Assembly (NCBI RefSeq): GCF_025353885.1
Contig: NZ_JANXNX010000059.1
Span: forward strand, 1 to 37,912
Origin: Sphingomonas sp.
GTDB taxonomy: Bacteria; Pseudomonadota; Alphaproteobacteria; Sphingomonadales; Sphingomonadaceae
Length of the DNA stretch: 37,912 nt
Reading direction: 5' to 3'
In this document: positions 15,835 through 24,571 of the stretch, in pieces
How the letters are laid out: each line of letters opens with the position of its first letter
Numbering within the stretch: position 1 is the stretch's first letter
Translations under genes and position numbers: made by a program
The notes under the pieces: generated by a model
Seen by the model: only the letters and a program-made list of their open reading frames with translations
Told to the model about the DNA's origin: nothing
The model's database searches: none

Positions 15835-18108
15835 TTAAAACCCGAACGAATATCTGATCGCGACCCCTAGATCGTCGGGGGCCGCCGCCAGATTGCCCGG
15901 CTGTTGCCGCCAATAGACGTTGCCAGTGAATTGGCCCGTGCCAATCGGAAGCGCGTAAACCCCCTCTAGGTCGCGTTCGTGACCGATGGGTGCCAGCCCG
16001 AACCGCACGATGTCGGTGCCAAGGCCGGTTAGCGCAAGCCCGCCAGAGGTCACGCGCAGCGGTTCGGCCCAGCGGAGCGCGAAACTGTCGCCTGCGGTGA
16101 GGACGGCATCGCGCTGGACGTCGAACGACAGCGCCTGCGTCATCACCGTCGATCCGGCGCGGACCGGACCCGAAGCAACCGCCGTCCAGCCACGCCGCCA
16201 CCCAGCGTTCACCCGGGTGCTTTCGCCCAGGTCGATCATGGCCCGCGCGTCGGTGAACCAACTGGCGGCACCACCGCCGCCGAGCGCGTCGGAAAAGCGT
16301 GCGCCCAGCACGGTATCGCGTTCCGCCAGATGCGACAGGCGGGCGGTGACGGTGACCGGTCCCTGTACCGTGTCGACCCCGACCGACACATCGCCATAGG
16401 CATAACGGTGATAGCGATCGGTGAGCGGGCCATTGTCGCCGCGTTCCCACAGGCGGACGTCGCCGCTTTCGGCGGCGATGGTAAAGGCGACGCCGCCGAA
16501 ACGCCGCCGCACCGCAAACGCGCCCTTTGGCGCCAGGTCGAAGCCGCGCGATCCGCTGGCACCGTCGGACACCAGGAACGCGGGTGCGCCTTGTCCCGCC
16601 AGGCCGTTGGTCAGTCCATTCGACCCTTGAGCAAAACCCAGTGCGACCTGCGTGCGCGCGTCGATGCGGGTCACGACGGACGCGGCAACCGCGCGCGCTC
16701 CTGCCGCATCGCGACCCGTCAGACGCAATGGCTGGACGTCGGTCGAACCCGCAATCGACAGCGCAACGGTGGAGCGCCCGGCCACCGCAGCGGCGGTGTG
16801 GCTGGACAGGTCAAGAGCCCCGCTCAATCGACTGGCACGGTTGGCAGGACGCAATGATCCGCCAAGATCGACGGTATAGCCGCGCCCATAGCCGTCGTGG
16901 ATTGCCGCCACCAGGCTCCCCTGGCCCGCATCGCCCATCGCGGTTGACAACGTGCCATTGCCGGCGATCGATACCGGGACGGCCGAACTTGCCAGCGACA
17001 GCGCCCCCTGCGGCGCAAATGCTTTTGCCAGGTTCAGCTCACCATGGCCGTAAACGGCATCGACCCCGGCCGCACCCAGGTCGGTCGTGGTCCGAAGCAG
17101 CAGGTCGATGATCTGCGCGCCCGTCAGGGTGGGAAAGGCCTGGGCAAGCAGGGCAATCGCGCCGGAGATCACGGGTGCCGAAAACGATGTTCCATCCCAC
17201 AGCAGCGGGATCTGATGGTTGTCGTTGGCCTGGACGCGAACCCCCAGCGCGGTGAGGTAGTAGGCCGCGCCATTGCCCGCCATGTTGGAAAAACTGGCCA
17301 GGGCCTTCGACGAAGTGGTCGCGCCCGCGATCAGCACCAGACCATGTGCAATCGGGTCGATCGCAATCTGTGCCAGCGGGTCGGGGTTGACCGCGGCCGT
17401 GGGATCTTTCTCACGCTCGTTGCCCGCCGAGATCACGATGATGACCCCGGCTGCGGTTGCGGCGTTGATAGCGCGCCGCAGCGTGTTGTCGGCGGCTTCC
17501 CCGCCCAGCGAGATGTTGACGACGCGCGCGCCACTGGTCACCGCCAAGTCCAAGCCGCGCGCGATGGCGCTGTCGGCATGCGTACAGCCCGGGTCGGCGC
17601 TGGTCGTATCGGCGCAGGTGCCGGGCGTGTCGGTGCGCAACACCAGCAACGTCGCGGCAAAGGCAACGCCCGAGATGCCGACGTCGTTCTTTGCCCCCAG
17701 CAAGACATCCGAAACCGCGCTGCCGTGGCCCCCTTCGTCCTGCAACCCGCGCGATCCGGCAAGGTCGGCGGAAGCTGGACTGATCCTGCCGGAAAATTCG
17801 GGACTGGTCACATCGACGCCACTGTCGATGACGCCGACGGTGATGCCTGCGCCCGTCGCACCCGCCTGGTAGGCGGAAAGCGCCGACGCCTGCACGGCGG
17901 CGTTCGAACGGCGATATTCAGTGGTGTTATAGTCGACGGTGCTGGGTGGTGGGGGTGGTGGTGGCGGCGGGGGCGGCGGTGGCGCGGCAGGCACGACGGG
18001 TGGGGGCGGGGTCGACGCCACCGGGCTGTCCCCGCCGCCGCCACAAGCGGCGAGCGCCAGCAACGGCAACAGGGCGGCAGACGACAAAAGACAAGTTGAA
18101 CGCAACAC
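15835..18108 (-). CDS. Lipoprotein subtilisin-like autotransporter (S8 protease, NalP/SphB1-like)
   Basis: A 757-residue three-part protein. Residues 1-22 are a lipoprotein signal ending LALAAC (Cys22). A low-complexity linker follows, with Gly and then a run of 13 prolines at 43-55. The S8 protease domain spans about 75-390, with Asp95 (VIDSGVD), His128 (GGHGSAV), oxyanion Asn230 (SAGN) and Ser308 (GTSFSAP). The C-terminal ~280 residues look like an autotransporter beta-barrel ending in aromatic YSFGF. Family knowledge: NalP and SphB1 are outer-membrane-anchored lipoprotein proteases that mature other surface proteins. The start is GTG at 18108, with GGGGG 7 bases upstream; the frame is open to 18165 but no signal would fit there. 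The barrel assignment is from composition and the C-terminal Phe. Confidence 0.88.
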   Translation of the reverse strand: MLRSTCLLSSAALLPLLALAACGGGGDSPVASTPPPPVVPAAPPPPPPPPPPPPPSTVDYNTTEYRRSNAAVQASALSAYQAGATGAGITVGVIDSGVDVTSPEFSGRISPASADLAGSRGLQDEGGHGSAVSDVLLGAKNDVGISGVAFAATLLVLRTDTPGTCADTTSADPGCTHADSAIARGLDLAVTSGARVVNISLGGEAADNTLRRAINAATAAGVIIVISAGNEREKDPTAAVNPDPLAQIAIDPIAHGLVLIAGATTSSKALASFSNMAGNGAAYYLTALGVRVQANDNHQIPLLWDGTSFSAPVISGAIALLAQAFPTLTGAQIIDLLLRTTTDLGAAGVDAVYGHGELNLAKAFAPQGALSLASSAVPVSIAGNGTLSTAMGDAGQGSLVAAIHDGYGRGYTVDLGGSLRPANRASRLSGALDLSSHTAAAVAGRSTVALSIAGSTDVQPLRLTGRDAAGARAVAASVVTRIDARTQVALGFAQGSNGLTNGLAGQGAPAFLVSDGASGSRGFDLAPKGAFAVRRRFGGVAFTIAAESGDVRLWERGDNGPLTDRYHRYAYGDVSVGVDTVQGPVTVTARLSHLAERDTVLGARFSDALGGGGAASWFTDARAMIDLGESTRVNAGWRRGWTAVASGPVRAGSTVMTQALSFDVQRDAVLTAGDSFALRWAEPLRVTSGGLALTGLGTDIVRFGLAPIGHERDLEGVYALPIGTGQFTGNVYWRQQPGNLAAAPDDLGVAIRYSFGF
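17944..17982 (-). repeat. Proline-codon tract (13 consecutive CCN codons) in the protease gene
   Basis: Thirteen consecutive codons read CCN on the minus strand, mixing CCC, CCA and CCG. The plus strand is a GGN repeat with local runs of up to five G. It sits right after the lipid anchor and before the protease domain. Such tracts can gain or lose triplets, changing linker length, or slip by single bases and break the frame. Confidence 0.8.
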
Positions 18109-18202
18109 CTGCAATCCCCCAATTGGACAACATTGGGCGCTATACCCGTCGCTGCGCCGCGCCAAGCTTTACATGAACCCGACGCCCGCTATTGGCTGCC
18201 CC

Positions 18203-18907
18203 ATGGTTCCCGATCAGAGACTACAGGCCAATCTGGCGCACATCGACTGCTGGATTTTCGATCTGGACAACACCTTGTATCCAGCGCGAACCGACCTGTT
18301 CACGCTGATCGATGCCCGGATGACCGAGTTTATCGTGCGCTTGGTGGGCGTTGACACGGTCGAGGCGCGACGGATGCAGAAAAGCTATTTCCACGAACAC
18401 GGCACAACGCTGGCCGGGTTGATGGCGGCGCATGGCACCGACCCGCACGAGTTCCTGGCCTTTGCGCACGACATCGAGCTGGACCGGGTGGCGCACGATG
18501 CGGCGCTGGTCGAATCGATTGCGCGGCTGCCGGGGCGCAAAATGGTCTTTACCAACGGCGACACGCCCTATGCCCAGCGAGTGCTCGACCGGCTGGGGCT
18601 GGGCGGCAGCTTTGAGGCGATCCACGACATCCACGCGATGGGGCTGGTGCCCAAGCCCGCGCCGTCGGCCTATGCCGGGATGTGCGCGCGGTGGGGGATC
18701 GACCCGACGCGGGCGCTATTCGCCGAGGACATGGTGCGTAATCTGAAGCCTGCCAAGGCGATCGGCATGACGACATTATGGATCGATAACGGGTCCGAAC
18801 AGGCGGGGGGCGAAAGCTGTCCGTCGTTCGTCGATATTCGCACCGACGATCTGGGCCGCTGGCTTGGCGCACTGACATTCGACACAAACACGGGGGACTC
18901 CGCATGA
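18203..18907 (+). CDS. HAD-family pyrimidine 5'-nucleotidase
   Basis: A 234-residue HAD hydrolase. Seen: motif [11 protein letters not shown] with Asp20 and Asp22, motif [21 protein letters not shown], a motif III Lys in VPKPAPSAY, and motif [19 protein letters not shown] with an alpha-helical cap ([25 protein letters not shown]) is the SDT1/pyrimidine nucleotidase type, which dephosphorylates UMP/CMP-like nucleotides in the cytosol. An ATG at 18173 is an alternative start; TATACC at 18141 could be its -10 box. The stop overlaps the dapD ATG (ATGA), linking nucleotide salvage to lysine/peptidoglycan synthesis only by position. Confidence 0.85.
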   Translation: MVPDQRLQANLAHIDCWIFDLDNTLYPARTDLFTLIDARMTEFIVRLVGVDTVEARRMQKSYFHEHGTTLAGLMAAHGTDPHEFLAFAHDIELDRVAHDAALVESIARLPGRKMVFTNGDTPYAQRVLDRLGLGGSFEAIHDIHAMGLVPKPAPSAYAGMCARWGIDPTRALFAEDMVRNLKPAKAIGMTTLWIDNGSEQAGGESCPSFVDIRTDDLGRWLGALTFDTNTGDSA

Positions 18908-19737
18908 CACTCGAAGCCACGATCGACGCCGCATGGGACGCGCGCGACACGATTTCTGCCGCCACGACTGGCGCGGTGCGCGAGGCGGTGGAGGCCGTGC
19001 TGAGGATGCTCGATTCCGGACAGGCGCGGGTGGCCGAACCGGTCGGGGGCGGATGGCAGGTAAACCAGTGGCTGAAGAAAGCCGTGCTGCTGAGCTTTCG
19101 GCTCAATGACATGGCGTTGATCCCCGGCGGGCCGGGCGGGTCGAGTTGGTGGGACAAGGTGCCCTCGAAGTTCGACGGCTGGGACGCGAGCCATTTCCGC
19201 GCGGCCGGGTTCCGGGCGGTGCCGGGCAGCATCGTCCGACGCGGGGCGTTCATCGACCGCAACGTCGTGCTGATGCCGAGCTTTGTGAACCTGGGTGCCT
19301 ATGTCGGCGAGGGCACGATGGTCGACACCTGGGTCACCGTCGGCAGTTGCGCGCAGATCGGCCGGAATGTCCATCTGTCGGGCGGCGTCGGCATCGGCGG
19401 CGTGCTGGAACCGTTGCAGGCGGGACCGGTGGTGATCGAGGATGATTGCTTCATCGGCGCCCGTTCGGAAGTGGTCGAAGGTGTGGTGATCGAACGCGGG
19501 TCGGTCCTGTCGATGGGGGTGTTCATCTCCTCCACGTCGAAGATTGTCGATCGTGCGACGGGTGAAGTGTTCGTCGGGCGCGTTCCGGCCTATTCGGTGG
19601 TGGTGCCGGGATTCCTTCCCGGCAAGCCGCTGGCCGACGGCACGCCTGGGCCAGGACTGTCGTGCGCGGTCATCGTAAAGACCGTCGATGCGCAAACGCG
19701 CGCGAAGACGGCGATCAACGAATTGCTGCGCGACTAG
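18904..19737 (+). CDS. dapD: Tetrahydrodipicolinate N-succinyltransferase
   Basis: A 277-residue left-handed beta-helix acyltransferase that transfers succinyl from succinyl-CoA to tetrahydrodipicolinate, a step in meso-diaminopimelate and lysine synthesis. Seen: [67 protein letters not shown]; and hexapeptide repeats through [32 protein letters not shown]. These are strongly diagnostic, and the length is normal. It begins inside the stop of the nucleotidase gene. Its TAG stop lies on a CTAG shared with the convergent mnmA stop. Confidence 0.97.
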   Translation: MTLEATIDAAWDARDTISAATTGAVREAVEAVLRMLDSGQARVAEPVGGGWQVNQWLKKAVLLSFRLNDMALIPGGPGGSSWWDKVPSKFDGWDASHFRAAGFRAVPGSIVRRGAFIDRNVVLMPSFVNLGAYVGEGTMVDTWVTVGSCAQIGRNVHLSGGVGIGGVLEPLQAGPVVIEDDCFIGARSEVVEGVVIERGSVLSMGVFISSTSKIVDRATGEVFVGRVPAYSVVVPGFLPGKPLADGTPGPGLSCAVIVKTVDAQTRAKTAINELLRD

Positions 19738-20855
19738 GCGGCTTGAGCCATTTTGGCAGCGATCGTTTCCTCGATCCAGCCTCCGCCGATGACCCGGTCG
19801 CCGCTATACAGCACCGCCGCTTGCCCGGGGGATACGCCGTATTCCGGCGCGTCGAAACGCAGCCAGTCGCCGTCCATCTTGACCGGGACCGGCCTGGCCA
19901 TCGAACGGACCTTGGCAGTCAGGGGACCCGGTGCCCCGCCGCCGATCAGGTTCATCTCGGACAGCCGCGCGCCGCCGACTGCCAGCGCCCGACGCGGGCC
20001 GACGATGACGCGCCGTGCTTGCGGGTCGAGGCGGATGACATAGAGCGGTTCGGCCTGTCCGCCGATCTCCAGCCCGCGACGCTGGCCGATCGTGAAGCCG
20101 ACGATCCCATCGTGACTGCCCAGCACCGCGCCCGACAGGTCGACGATGTCACCGCCCAGCGCGGCCTCGGGACGTAGGGTCTTCACCAGCGACGCGTAAT
20201 CGCCATCGGGTACAAAGCAGATGTCCTGGCTGTCGGGCTTGGCCGCGACGCTCAGCGAGAGGTCGGCGGCCAGCGCGCGCACCGCAGGCTTTTCCATGTC
20301 CCCCAGCGGAAAGCGCAAGAAATCGAGCTGGTCGGTCGTGGTCGCGAACAGAAAGTAGCTCTGGTCGCGGGCAGGGTCGATCGCGCGGTGGAGTTCGGGG
20401 CCGTGCGCGCCGATCACTCGGCGGACATAGTGGCCGGTCGCCAAGCAATCGGCACCCAGCTCCTTGGCCAGCCGGAACAGGTCGGTGAACTTCACCCCCA
20501 TGTTACAGCGGACACAGGGGATGGGGGTGCGGCCCGCGACATATTCGTCGGCGAACCCGTCGATCACCGAATCGCGAAACCGGGTTTCATGATCGAAGAC
20601 ATAGTGCGCGATGCCCAGGCGGTCGGCGACGGCGCGGGCATCGCGGATGTCCTGCCCCGCGCAACAACTGCCGGCGCGCTTCGTCGCGGCACCGTGATCG
20701 TACAGTTGCAGCGTGACGCCGATGACCTCCGCCCCGCTGCTGGCGGCGAGCGCGGCCACTACCGACGAATCGACCCCGCCCGACATGGCCACGACGATGC
20801 GCTTGCCCGCAAAGCCAGACCCCCCTGGGCCGCCGAGTTGAAACAGGTCCTGCAT
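19734..20855 (-). CDS. mnmA: tRNA-specific 2-thiouridylase MnmA
   Basis: A 373-residue enzyme that makes 2-thiouridine at position 34 of tRNAs for Lys, Glu and Gln, using ATP and relayed persulfide sulfur. Seen: a PP-loop [10 protein letters not shown] at residues 22-31; [12 protein letters not shown] with Cys117 in the usual catalytic position; [19 protein letters not shown] with Cys213 as persulfide carrier; and [15 protein letters not shown]. The start at 20855 has GGGA six bases upstream; in-frame ATGs at 20870 and 20882 are alternatives. It draws sulfur ultimately from a cysteine desulfurase, but nothing shows a direct link to the SufS encoded here. Confidence 0.96.
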   Translation of the reverse strand: MQDLFQLGGPGGSGFAGKRIVVAMSGGVDSSVVAALAASSGAEVIGVTLQLYDHGAATKRAGSCCAGQDIRDARAVADRLGIAHYVFDHETRFRDSVIDGFADEYVAGRTPIPCVRCNMGVKFTDLFRLAKELGADCLATGHYVRRVIGAHGPELHRAIDPARDQSYFLFATTTDQLDFLRFPLGDMEKPAVRALAADLSLSVAAKPDSQDICFVPDGDYASLVKTLRPEAALGGDIVDLSGAVLGSHDGIVGFTIGQRRGLEIGGQAEPLYVIRLDPQARRVIVGPRRALAVGGARLSEMNLIGGGAPGPLTAKVRSMARPVPVKMDGDWLRFDAPEYGVSPGQAAVLYSGDRVIGGGWIEETIAAKMAQAA

Positions 20856-20935
20856 GAAGTCCCGCCGCATAGCCCAGACCAAAGAGTTTCGCCACGGTTT
20901 ACCCGGTCTTCACCCCTCAGTGTCATAAAGGGGTC

Positions 20936-21202
20936 ATGGATTTAAGTTTCACCAGACGCCGCAAGGGCGCAGCGTTGGGGCAAACGCCCGACTTGCAAAG
21001 CCTGTTGTCGGCCGCCGCCGCCCGGCAGTCCTCTTCACCCACCGCGCGTGCTTGTGCGGCATCGGCCAGGGAGCAATCCCGGATCATCGCGCACGACGAT
21101 CCGCGAATCGGCCTGTTCGCCGCCGAGCAACCGCAGCCCGGAGAGTCGTGTTCGGCCAGTTTCTGGAAGAGCTTTCCCAAACCCCTTAACACTGAGCAAT
21201 GA
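20936..21202 (+). CDS. Possible small ORF, 88 residues, unknown
   Basis: An open frame between divergent mnmA and sciP, in an otherwise gene-free stretch of 456 bases (20856-21311). In favour: AAGGGG lies 4-9 bases before the ATG. Against: the product is polar, Ala/Ser-rich and low in hydrophobic residues, with no recognisable fold, and the opposite strand is also open here. I give it as a possibility only. The remaining bases up to 21311 hold nothing else I can support. Confidence 0.3.
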   Translation: MDLSFTRRRKGAALGQTPDLQSLLSAAAARQSSSPTARACAASAREQSRIIAHDDPRIGLFAAEQPQPGESCSASFWKSFPKPLNTEQ

Positions 21203-21311
21203 TGATGACCTTCGCGTTTACCTTGGCGTTTCAGCCTTCGTTCAATGACCGGGTTGTAGGGCCCGATTTCGCGAATGCCCGTGTTTGCCACTCCAGTGGC
21301 CTGAGGATCAA

Positions 21312-21611
21312 ATGATCGAGAACCAGAAAATCCGCCCTGCCCAGGTTATCGGCCCGCTCGGCGAGCCGCTGACGTTGCAGACCCTGCCGCCGCCGGGCAC
21401 CACCCGCTGGGTCGTGCGGCGCAAGGCCGAAGTCGTGGCGGCGGTGGCCGGTGGCCTGTTGTCGGTCGACGATGTCTGCGATCGCTATGGCCTGACGCTC
21501 GAGGAATTCGCCGGATGGCAGCGTGCGGTCGACCGTTCGGGCATGCCCGGGCTGCGCGTCACCCGTATCCAGCACTATAAATCGTTGTATGAGCGCCAGC
21601 AGAAGTTCTGA
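21312..21611 (+). CDS. sciP: SciP-type cell-cycle regulator (DUF1153)
   Basis: A 99-residue helix-turn-helix protein that matches the Caulobacter SciP family nearly throughout: MIENQKIRPAQVIGPLGEPLTLQ, then LPPPGTTRWVVRRKAEVVAAV, a GGLLSVDDVCDRYGLTLEEFAGWQ HTH, and LRVTRIQHYK. Family knowledge: in Caulobacter SciP binds DNA and the master regulator CtrA and inhibits transcription of CtrA-activated genes in early G1. The ATG at 21312 was preferred because TGAGGA is just upstream and the family starts with MIENQK; an open frame begins 27 bases earlier. It is followed by a stress-type promoter, not by flagellar genes. Confidence 0.9.
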   Translation: MIENQKIRPAQVIGPLGEPLTLQTLPPPGTTRWVVRRKAEVVAAVAGGLLSVDDVCDRYGLTLEEFAGWQRAVDRSGMPGLRVTRIQHYKSLYERQQKF

Positions 21612-21662
21612 GTTCAACGTCAATCGCGCCCGCCCCGTCGTTGCGTAATCGCAATGGTCGAG

Positions 21663-21689
21663 GGAACCGCAAGTGCATCCACGCGTATT
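21663..21689 (+). promoter_or_regulatory. EcfG-type general stress response promoter
   Basis: GGAAC at 21663-21667, a 16-base spacer, then CGTATT at 21684-21689. This fits the alphaproteobacterial EcfG (sigma-EcfG) consensus GGAAC-N16/17-CGTT closely. It lies 56 bases before the start of a GlsB/YeaQ-family membrane protein, a class commonly under general-stress control. The match is direct; activity is inferred. Confidence 0.75.
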
Positions 21690-21744
21690 ATCTGCCTGTA
21701 ACGAAGCCTGCGAATAACTCGCGGGTTTAACAGGAGGGAATGAT

Positions 21745-22005
21745 ATGATCGGTTTGCTAATGTGGCTGGTAGTTGGCGGCATCATCGGCTGGCTCGCAAG
21801 CATTGTCATGCGGACTGACGGTCAGCAGGGCCTGTTTCTCAACATCATCGTCGGCATCGTCGGCGCGTTCATCGGCGGGCTGATCTTTGGTCACGGCGAA
21901 ATGAACGACAACGTGTTCAGCGCACCGGCATTGATCGCAGCCTTCCTGGGTGCCGTTATCCTGCTTGCGATCGTCAACCTGATCCGTCGCGGTCGGCTAC
22001 GCTAA
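21745..22005 (+). CDS. GlsB/YeaQ/YmgE-family stress membrane protein
   Basis: An 86-residue very hydrophobic protein with three predicted membrane segments and Gly-rich motifs: GLLMWLVVGGIIGWLASIVM, LFLNIIVGIVGAFIGGLIFG and LIAAFLGAVILLAIVNLIRRGR. This is the transglycosylase-associated (YeaQ/YmgE) family of small inner-membrane proteins, whose function is not established but which are often stress-induced. An ideal AGGAGGG lies six bases before the ATG. It has its own EcfG-type promoter and a strong terminator, so it forms a single-gene unit. A second family member is encoded at 22888-23148. Confidence 0.92.
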   Translation: MIGLLMWLVVGGIIGWLASIVMRTDGQQGLFLNIIVGIVGAFIGGLIFGHGEMNDNVFSAPALIAAFLGAVILLAIVNLIRRGRLR

Positions 22006-22034
22006 ACAACCGCAGCGGTTGACTGACCAAACCG

Positions 22035-22067
22035 GCCGCCCTGCGTCATGCGGGGCGGCCCTTTTTG
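22035..22067 (+). terminator. Intrinsic terminator after the GlsB/YeaQ gene
   Basis: GGCCGCCC (22035-22042) pairs perfectly with GGGCGGCC (22054-22061) around an 11-base loop, followed by C and TTTTT. It is oriented for the plus strand, ending the stress gene just before the stop of the convergent SIMPL gene. Confidence 0.9.
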
Positions 22068-22069
22068 TA

Positions 22070-22777
22070 TCAGTTCAGTTCGAACGTCACTGTCAGCGTG
22101 ACGCCGATCTGCTGTTCGCCTGGCGTAATCTGAGTCTTGGCCGAAGCGCCGTCGCGGGCCATCATCATCATCGGATAGGGGCGCGGCCCCTGCTCGTCGG
22201 CTGACTCTCCGATTGAAACGATGCGCTTTACGGTCAGCCCCGCGGCCTTTGCGTAAAGCTCGGCCCGGCTGCGGGCGAGCGCCATCGCCTGGACCCGCGC
22301 CTCGTTAAGCGCGGGGGCGGGCTTGTCGATCATCAGGTTCGGCCCGTTGATCTGGTTGGCGCCTGCCGCAACCAGCGCGTCGAGGATCGTTCCCGATTTC
22401 GCGACGTCGCGAAACTTGATCGTGACGCTGTTGTTCGCCTGGTAGCCGGTGACGACGGGGGGCTTGTTCTCGGCATACAGATATTGCGCCGACAGCCCAA
22501 TGCTGGAGGTCGAGACGTCGCGGTCGGCAACGCCAGCCCGTTTCAGCGCGGCCAGCACGCGGGTCATCTGGGTCGCGTTATCGGCCAGCGCGGTCTGCGC
22601 GTCCTTTGCTTGAGTGAGTACGCCCGCCGAGATGACGGCAACGTCGGGGACCCTTGTCACTTCGCCGCGCGCACTGATGTCGAGCCGCGTGCCCGAAATG
22701 ACCTGCGCGATCTCGGCGCTGGCAGCAGCCGGTATCAATGCGCCCAATGTTGCTGCGGCAACCAGTAGATTCTTCAT
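22070..22777 (-). CDS. SIMPL domain (DUF541) periplasmic protein
   Basis: A 235-residue exported protein with signal peptide MKNLLVAAATLGALIPAAASA and a SIMPL/DUF541 domain: ISARGEVTRVPDVAVISAGVLTQAKDAQTALADNATQMTRVLAALK, then DVSTSSIGLSAQYLY and ALARSRAELYAKAAGLTV. The family is named after a mouse signalling protein; bacterial members, such as E. coli YggE, are periplasmic and linked to oxidative stress tolerance, with unknown chemistry. The start is supported by GGGAG upstream. It sits between two GlsB/YeaQ-family genes, a neighbourhood consistent with envelope stress. Confidence 0.88.
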   Translation of the reverse strand: MKNLLVAAATLGALIPAAASAEIAQVISGTRLDISARGEVTRVPDVAVISAGVLTQAKDAQTALADNATQMTRVLAALKRAGVADRDVSTSSIGLSAQYLYAENKPPVVTGYQANNSVTIKFRDVAKSGTILDALVAAGANQINGPNLMIDKPAPALNEARVQAMALARSRAELYAKAAGLTVKRIVSIGESADEQGPRPYPMMMMARDGASAKTQITPGEQQIGVTLTVTFELN

Positions 22778-22887
22778 ATTTCACTCCCGTTTAAAGACAC
22801 ACCGATGCAGCTGTCGAATGCCCTCAAGCACCCGCCAACTGCACCGACCCTGAACTGTGGATGCAGCCCGTGTTCAACAGGCTCCCG

Positions 22888-23148
22888 TCAGCCAGTCCGG
22901 CTGCGCGTCACCAGGCGATAAAGGAACAGCAGGATGATGGCACCGACGGTGGCGCCGATCCAGCCACCTGCCTGGCCCGGCTGGTAAAAGCCAACCGCCT
23001 GGCCGAGGAAACCGGCAAGCAACGACCCCGCGATGCCGATCAGGATCGTGACGATGAAACCGCCAGGATCCTTGCCGGGCATGAGCAGCTTGCCCAATAC
23101 GCCTGCCACGATGCCGATGACGATCCAGCCCAGAAAACTGCGATCCAT
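22888..23148 (-). CDS. Second GlsB/YeaQ/YmgE-family membrane protein
   Basis: An 86-residue hydrophobic protein of the same family as the one at 21745-22005, but clearly diverged: MDRSFLGWIVIGIVAGVLGKLLMPGKDPGG, FIVTILIGIAGSLLAGFLG and GGWIGATVGAIILLFLYRLV. The GKLLMPGKDPGGFxxTxLLGIxGA-like motif is typical of the classical YeaQ subgroup. The start at 23148 is fixed by GGGAGGG a few bases upstream; the open frame continues to 23205. I found no GGAAC-type promoter for it. The 110 bases to the SIMPL gene hold nothing I can support. Confidence 0.88.
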   Translation of the reverse strand: MDRSFLGWIVIGIVAGVLGKLLMPGKDPGGFIVTILIGIAGSLLAGFLGQAVGFYQPGQAGGWIGATVGAIILLFLYRLVTRSRTG

Positions 23149-23276
23149 ATTATCCCTCCCATAAAAATCAGTCACGAAACTGCGCTGGCGCACCGTCGAA
23201 ATCAAGCCCCCACAGGCGACACCGCTTGATCACGATAAATGAAACGACCAATAGGTTGGACAATCTGCGGTGCCAC

Positions 23277-23305
23277 TTGAGCGTGGTGACTTATTGGGGT
23301 AACAC
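23277..23305 (+). promoter_or_regulatory. Possible promoter of the RND efflux operon
   Basis: TTGAGC (23277-23282) and TAACAC (23300-23305) are separated by 17 bases, 50 bases before the adaptor start. Both boxes are only partial matches to the sigma70 consensus. No regulator gene lies next to the operon. Confidence 0.3.
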
Positions 23306-23355
23306 ACCTCGCGCACCATCGGGTGCCGCAGCGTGTCGACGAGGTTGATTTGGCG

Positions 23356-24540
23356 ATGAATTTCGAATCCGGTTTCACCCATGATGCCGATGTGTCCCCG
23401 CATGACGAGGGTCGTCTCGCGGCTGCGCGTGTGCGGCGTCGGCGGACCATGATCATCGGCGGCGTCGTCGCGGTGGCAATACTGCTGGCCGCCTATTTCA
23501 TGTTCAAGAGTACCAAGCCCGCCGCCTTGACCGATGGCGCAAAGCCCGTTCCGACCGTGACCGTCGTGATCCCCGGACGCGGCACCGTCGATGCCGTCAT
23601 TTCCGCGACCGGCAATCTGGCGGCGCGCCGCGAAATGCCGGTGGGCGTGGCGGGTGAGGGCGGCATGGTCACGCAGGTACTGGTCGAACCGGGCCAGTGG
23701 GTGAATGCGGGCCAGGTGCTGGCCACCGTCGATCGGCGCGTGCAGACGCAGCAGGGCAATTCGCTGGCGGCATCGGTCGCGGTGGCGCAGGCCGATGCGC
23801 GAATCGCGCAATCGAACCTGGAACGATCGCTGCAACTGGTCTCGCGCGGCTTTATTTCAAAGGCCGATGTCGACAGCAAGTCCGCGATCCGCGACGCGGC
23901 GCGGGCGCGGGTCGACGTAGCCCGGGCGCAACTGGGTCAGGCGCAGGCGAGCACCGCGCGGCTCGACATTCGCGCACCCGCAGCGGGCCTTGTCCTGACG
24001 CGGTCGGTGGAGCCCGGACAAGTGGTTGGGGCGGGGTCCGGCGTCCTGTTCCGCGTGGCCAAGGGGGGCGAACTGGAACTGCTTGCCCGTCTGGGCGAAA
24101 GTGATCTGGCGCGGATGCGCGTTGGCCAGCGGGCGACCGTGACCCCGGTCGGTTCGGCGCAGAACTTCCTCGGGCAGATCTGGCAGGTGTCTCCCGTTAT
24201 CGATCCGCAGAGCCGACAGGGGGTCGCGCGGATTGCATTGTCGTATAACCCCGCTTTGCGGCCCGGCGGCTTTGCAGCGGCGCGAATAATCAGTGGCGCG
24301 GCCGACGTGCCGGAGCTTCCCGAATCGGCAGTGCAAAGCGATACGAAGGGTAATTATGTCTACATCGTCGGTGCCGACAAAAAGGTCGCACGCCGCGACG
24401 TGAAGGTCGGGGATGTCGGGGATACCGGCGTTTCGATCCTGTCGGGACTTGCCGGCACCGAACAGGTCGTCCTGTCGGCAGGCGGTTTCCTGAATGCCGG
24501 CGAATCGGTATTGCCGGTCCGGGCCTCCGCTTCGAAATAA
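23356..24540 (+). CDS. RND efflux periplasmic adaptor (membrane fusion protein)
   Basis: A 394-residue HlyD-type adaptor that bridges an inner-membrane RND pump to an outer-membrane channel. Seen: a cytoplasmic basic stretch and a single membrane anchor at about residues 32-49 (MIIGGVVAVAILLAAYFMF), in place of the usual lipid anchor; a biotinyl-lipoyl half VLVEPGQWVNAGQVLATVD; an alpha-hairpin with AVAQADARIAQSNLERS; a second lipoyl half ARLDIRAPAAGLVLTRSVEPGQVV; and beta-barrel and membrane-proximal regions to the end. The ATG at 23356 has GAGG upstream; a GTG at 23323 is an alternative. The pump gene starts 31 bases after its stop. Confidence 0.92.
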   Translation: MNFESGFTHDADVSPHDEGRLAAARVRRRRTMIIGGVVAVAILLAAYFMFKSTKPAALTDGAKPVPTVTVVIPGRGTVDAVISATGNLAARREMPVGVAGEGGMVTQVLVEPGQWVNAGQVLATVDRRVQTQQGNSLAASVAVAQADARIAQSNLERSLQLVSRGFISKADVDSKSAIRDAARARVDVARAQLGQAQASTARLDIRAPAAGLVLTRSVEPGQVVGAGSGVLFRVAKGGELELLARLGESDLARMRVGQRATVTPVGSAQNFLGQIWQVSPVIDPQSRQGVARIALSYNPALRPGGFAAARIISGAADVPELPESAVQSDTKGNYVYIVGADKKVARRDVKVGDVGDTGVSILSGLAGTEQVVLSAGGFLNAGESVLPVRASASK

Positions 24541-24571
24541 TGACCATCTTCAGTCAAAGGCGTTCGTGGCC

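Noticed and set aside
17044-18099. A 351-codon open frame antisense to the autotransporter
   Set aside because: The Gly/Arg-rich composition mirrors the protease codons, and the end is a polyglycine run from the proline tract. No start signal or domain is seen.
21186-21200. TTAA-N7-CAAT as a CtrA box before sciP
   Set aside because: Only one half-site matches TTAA-N7-TTAA, so it is not better than chance.
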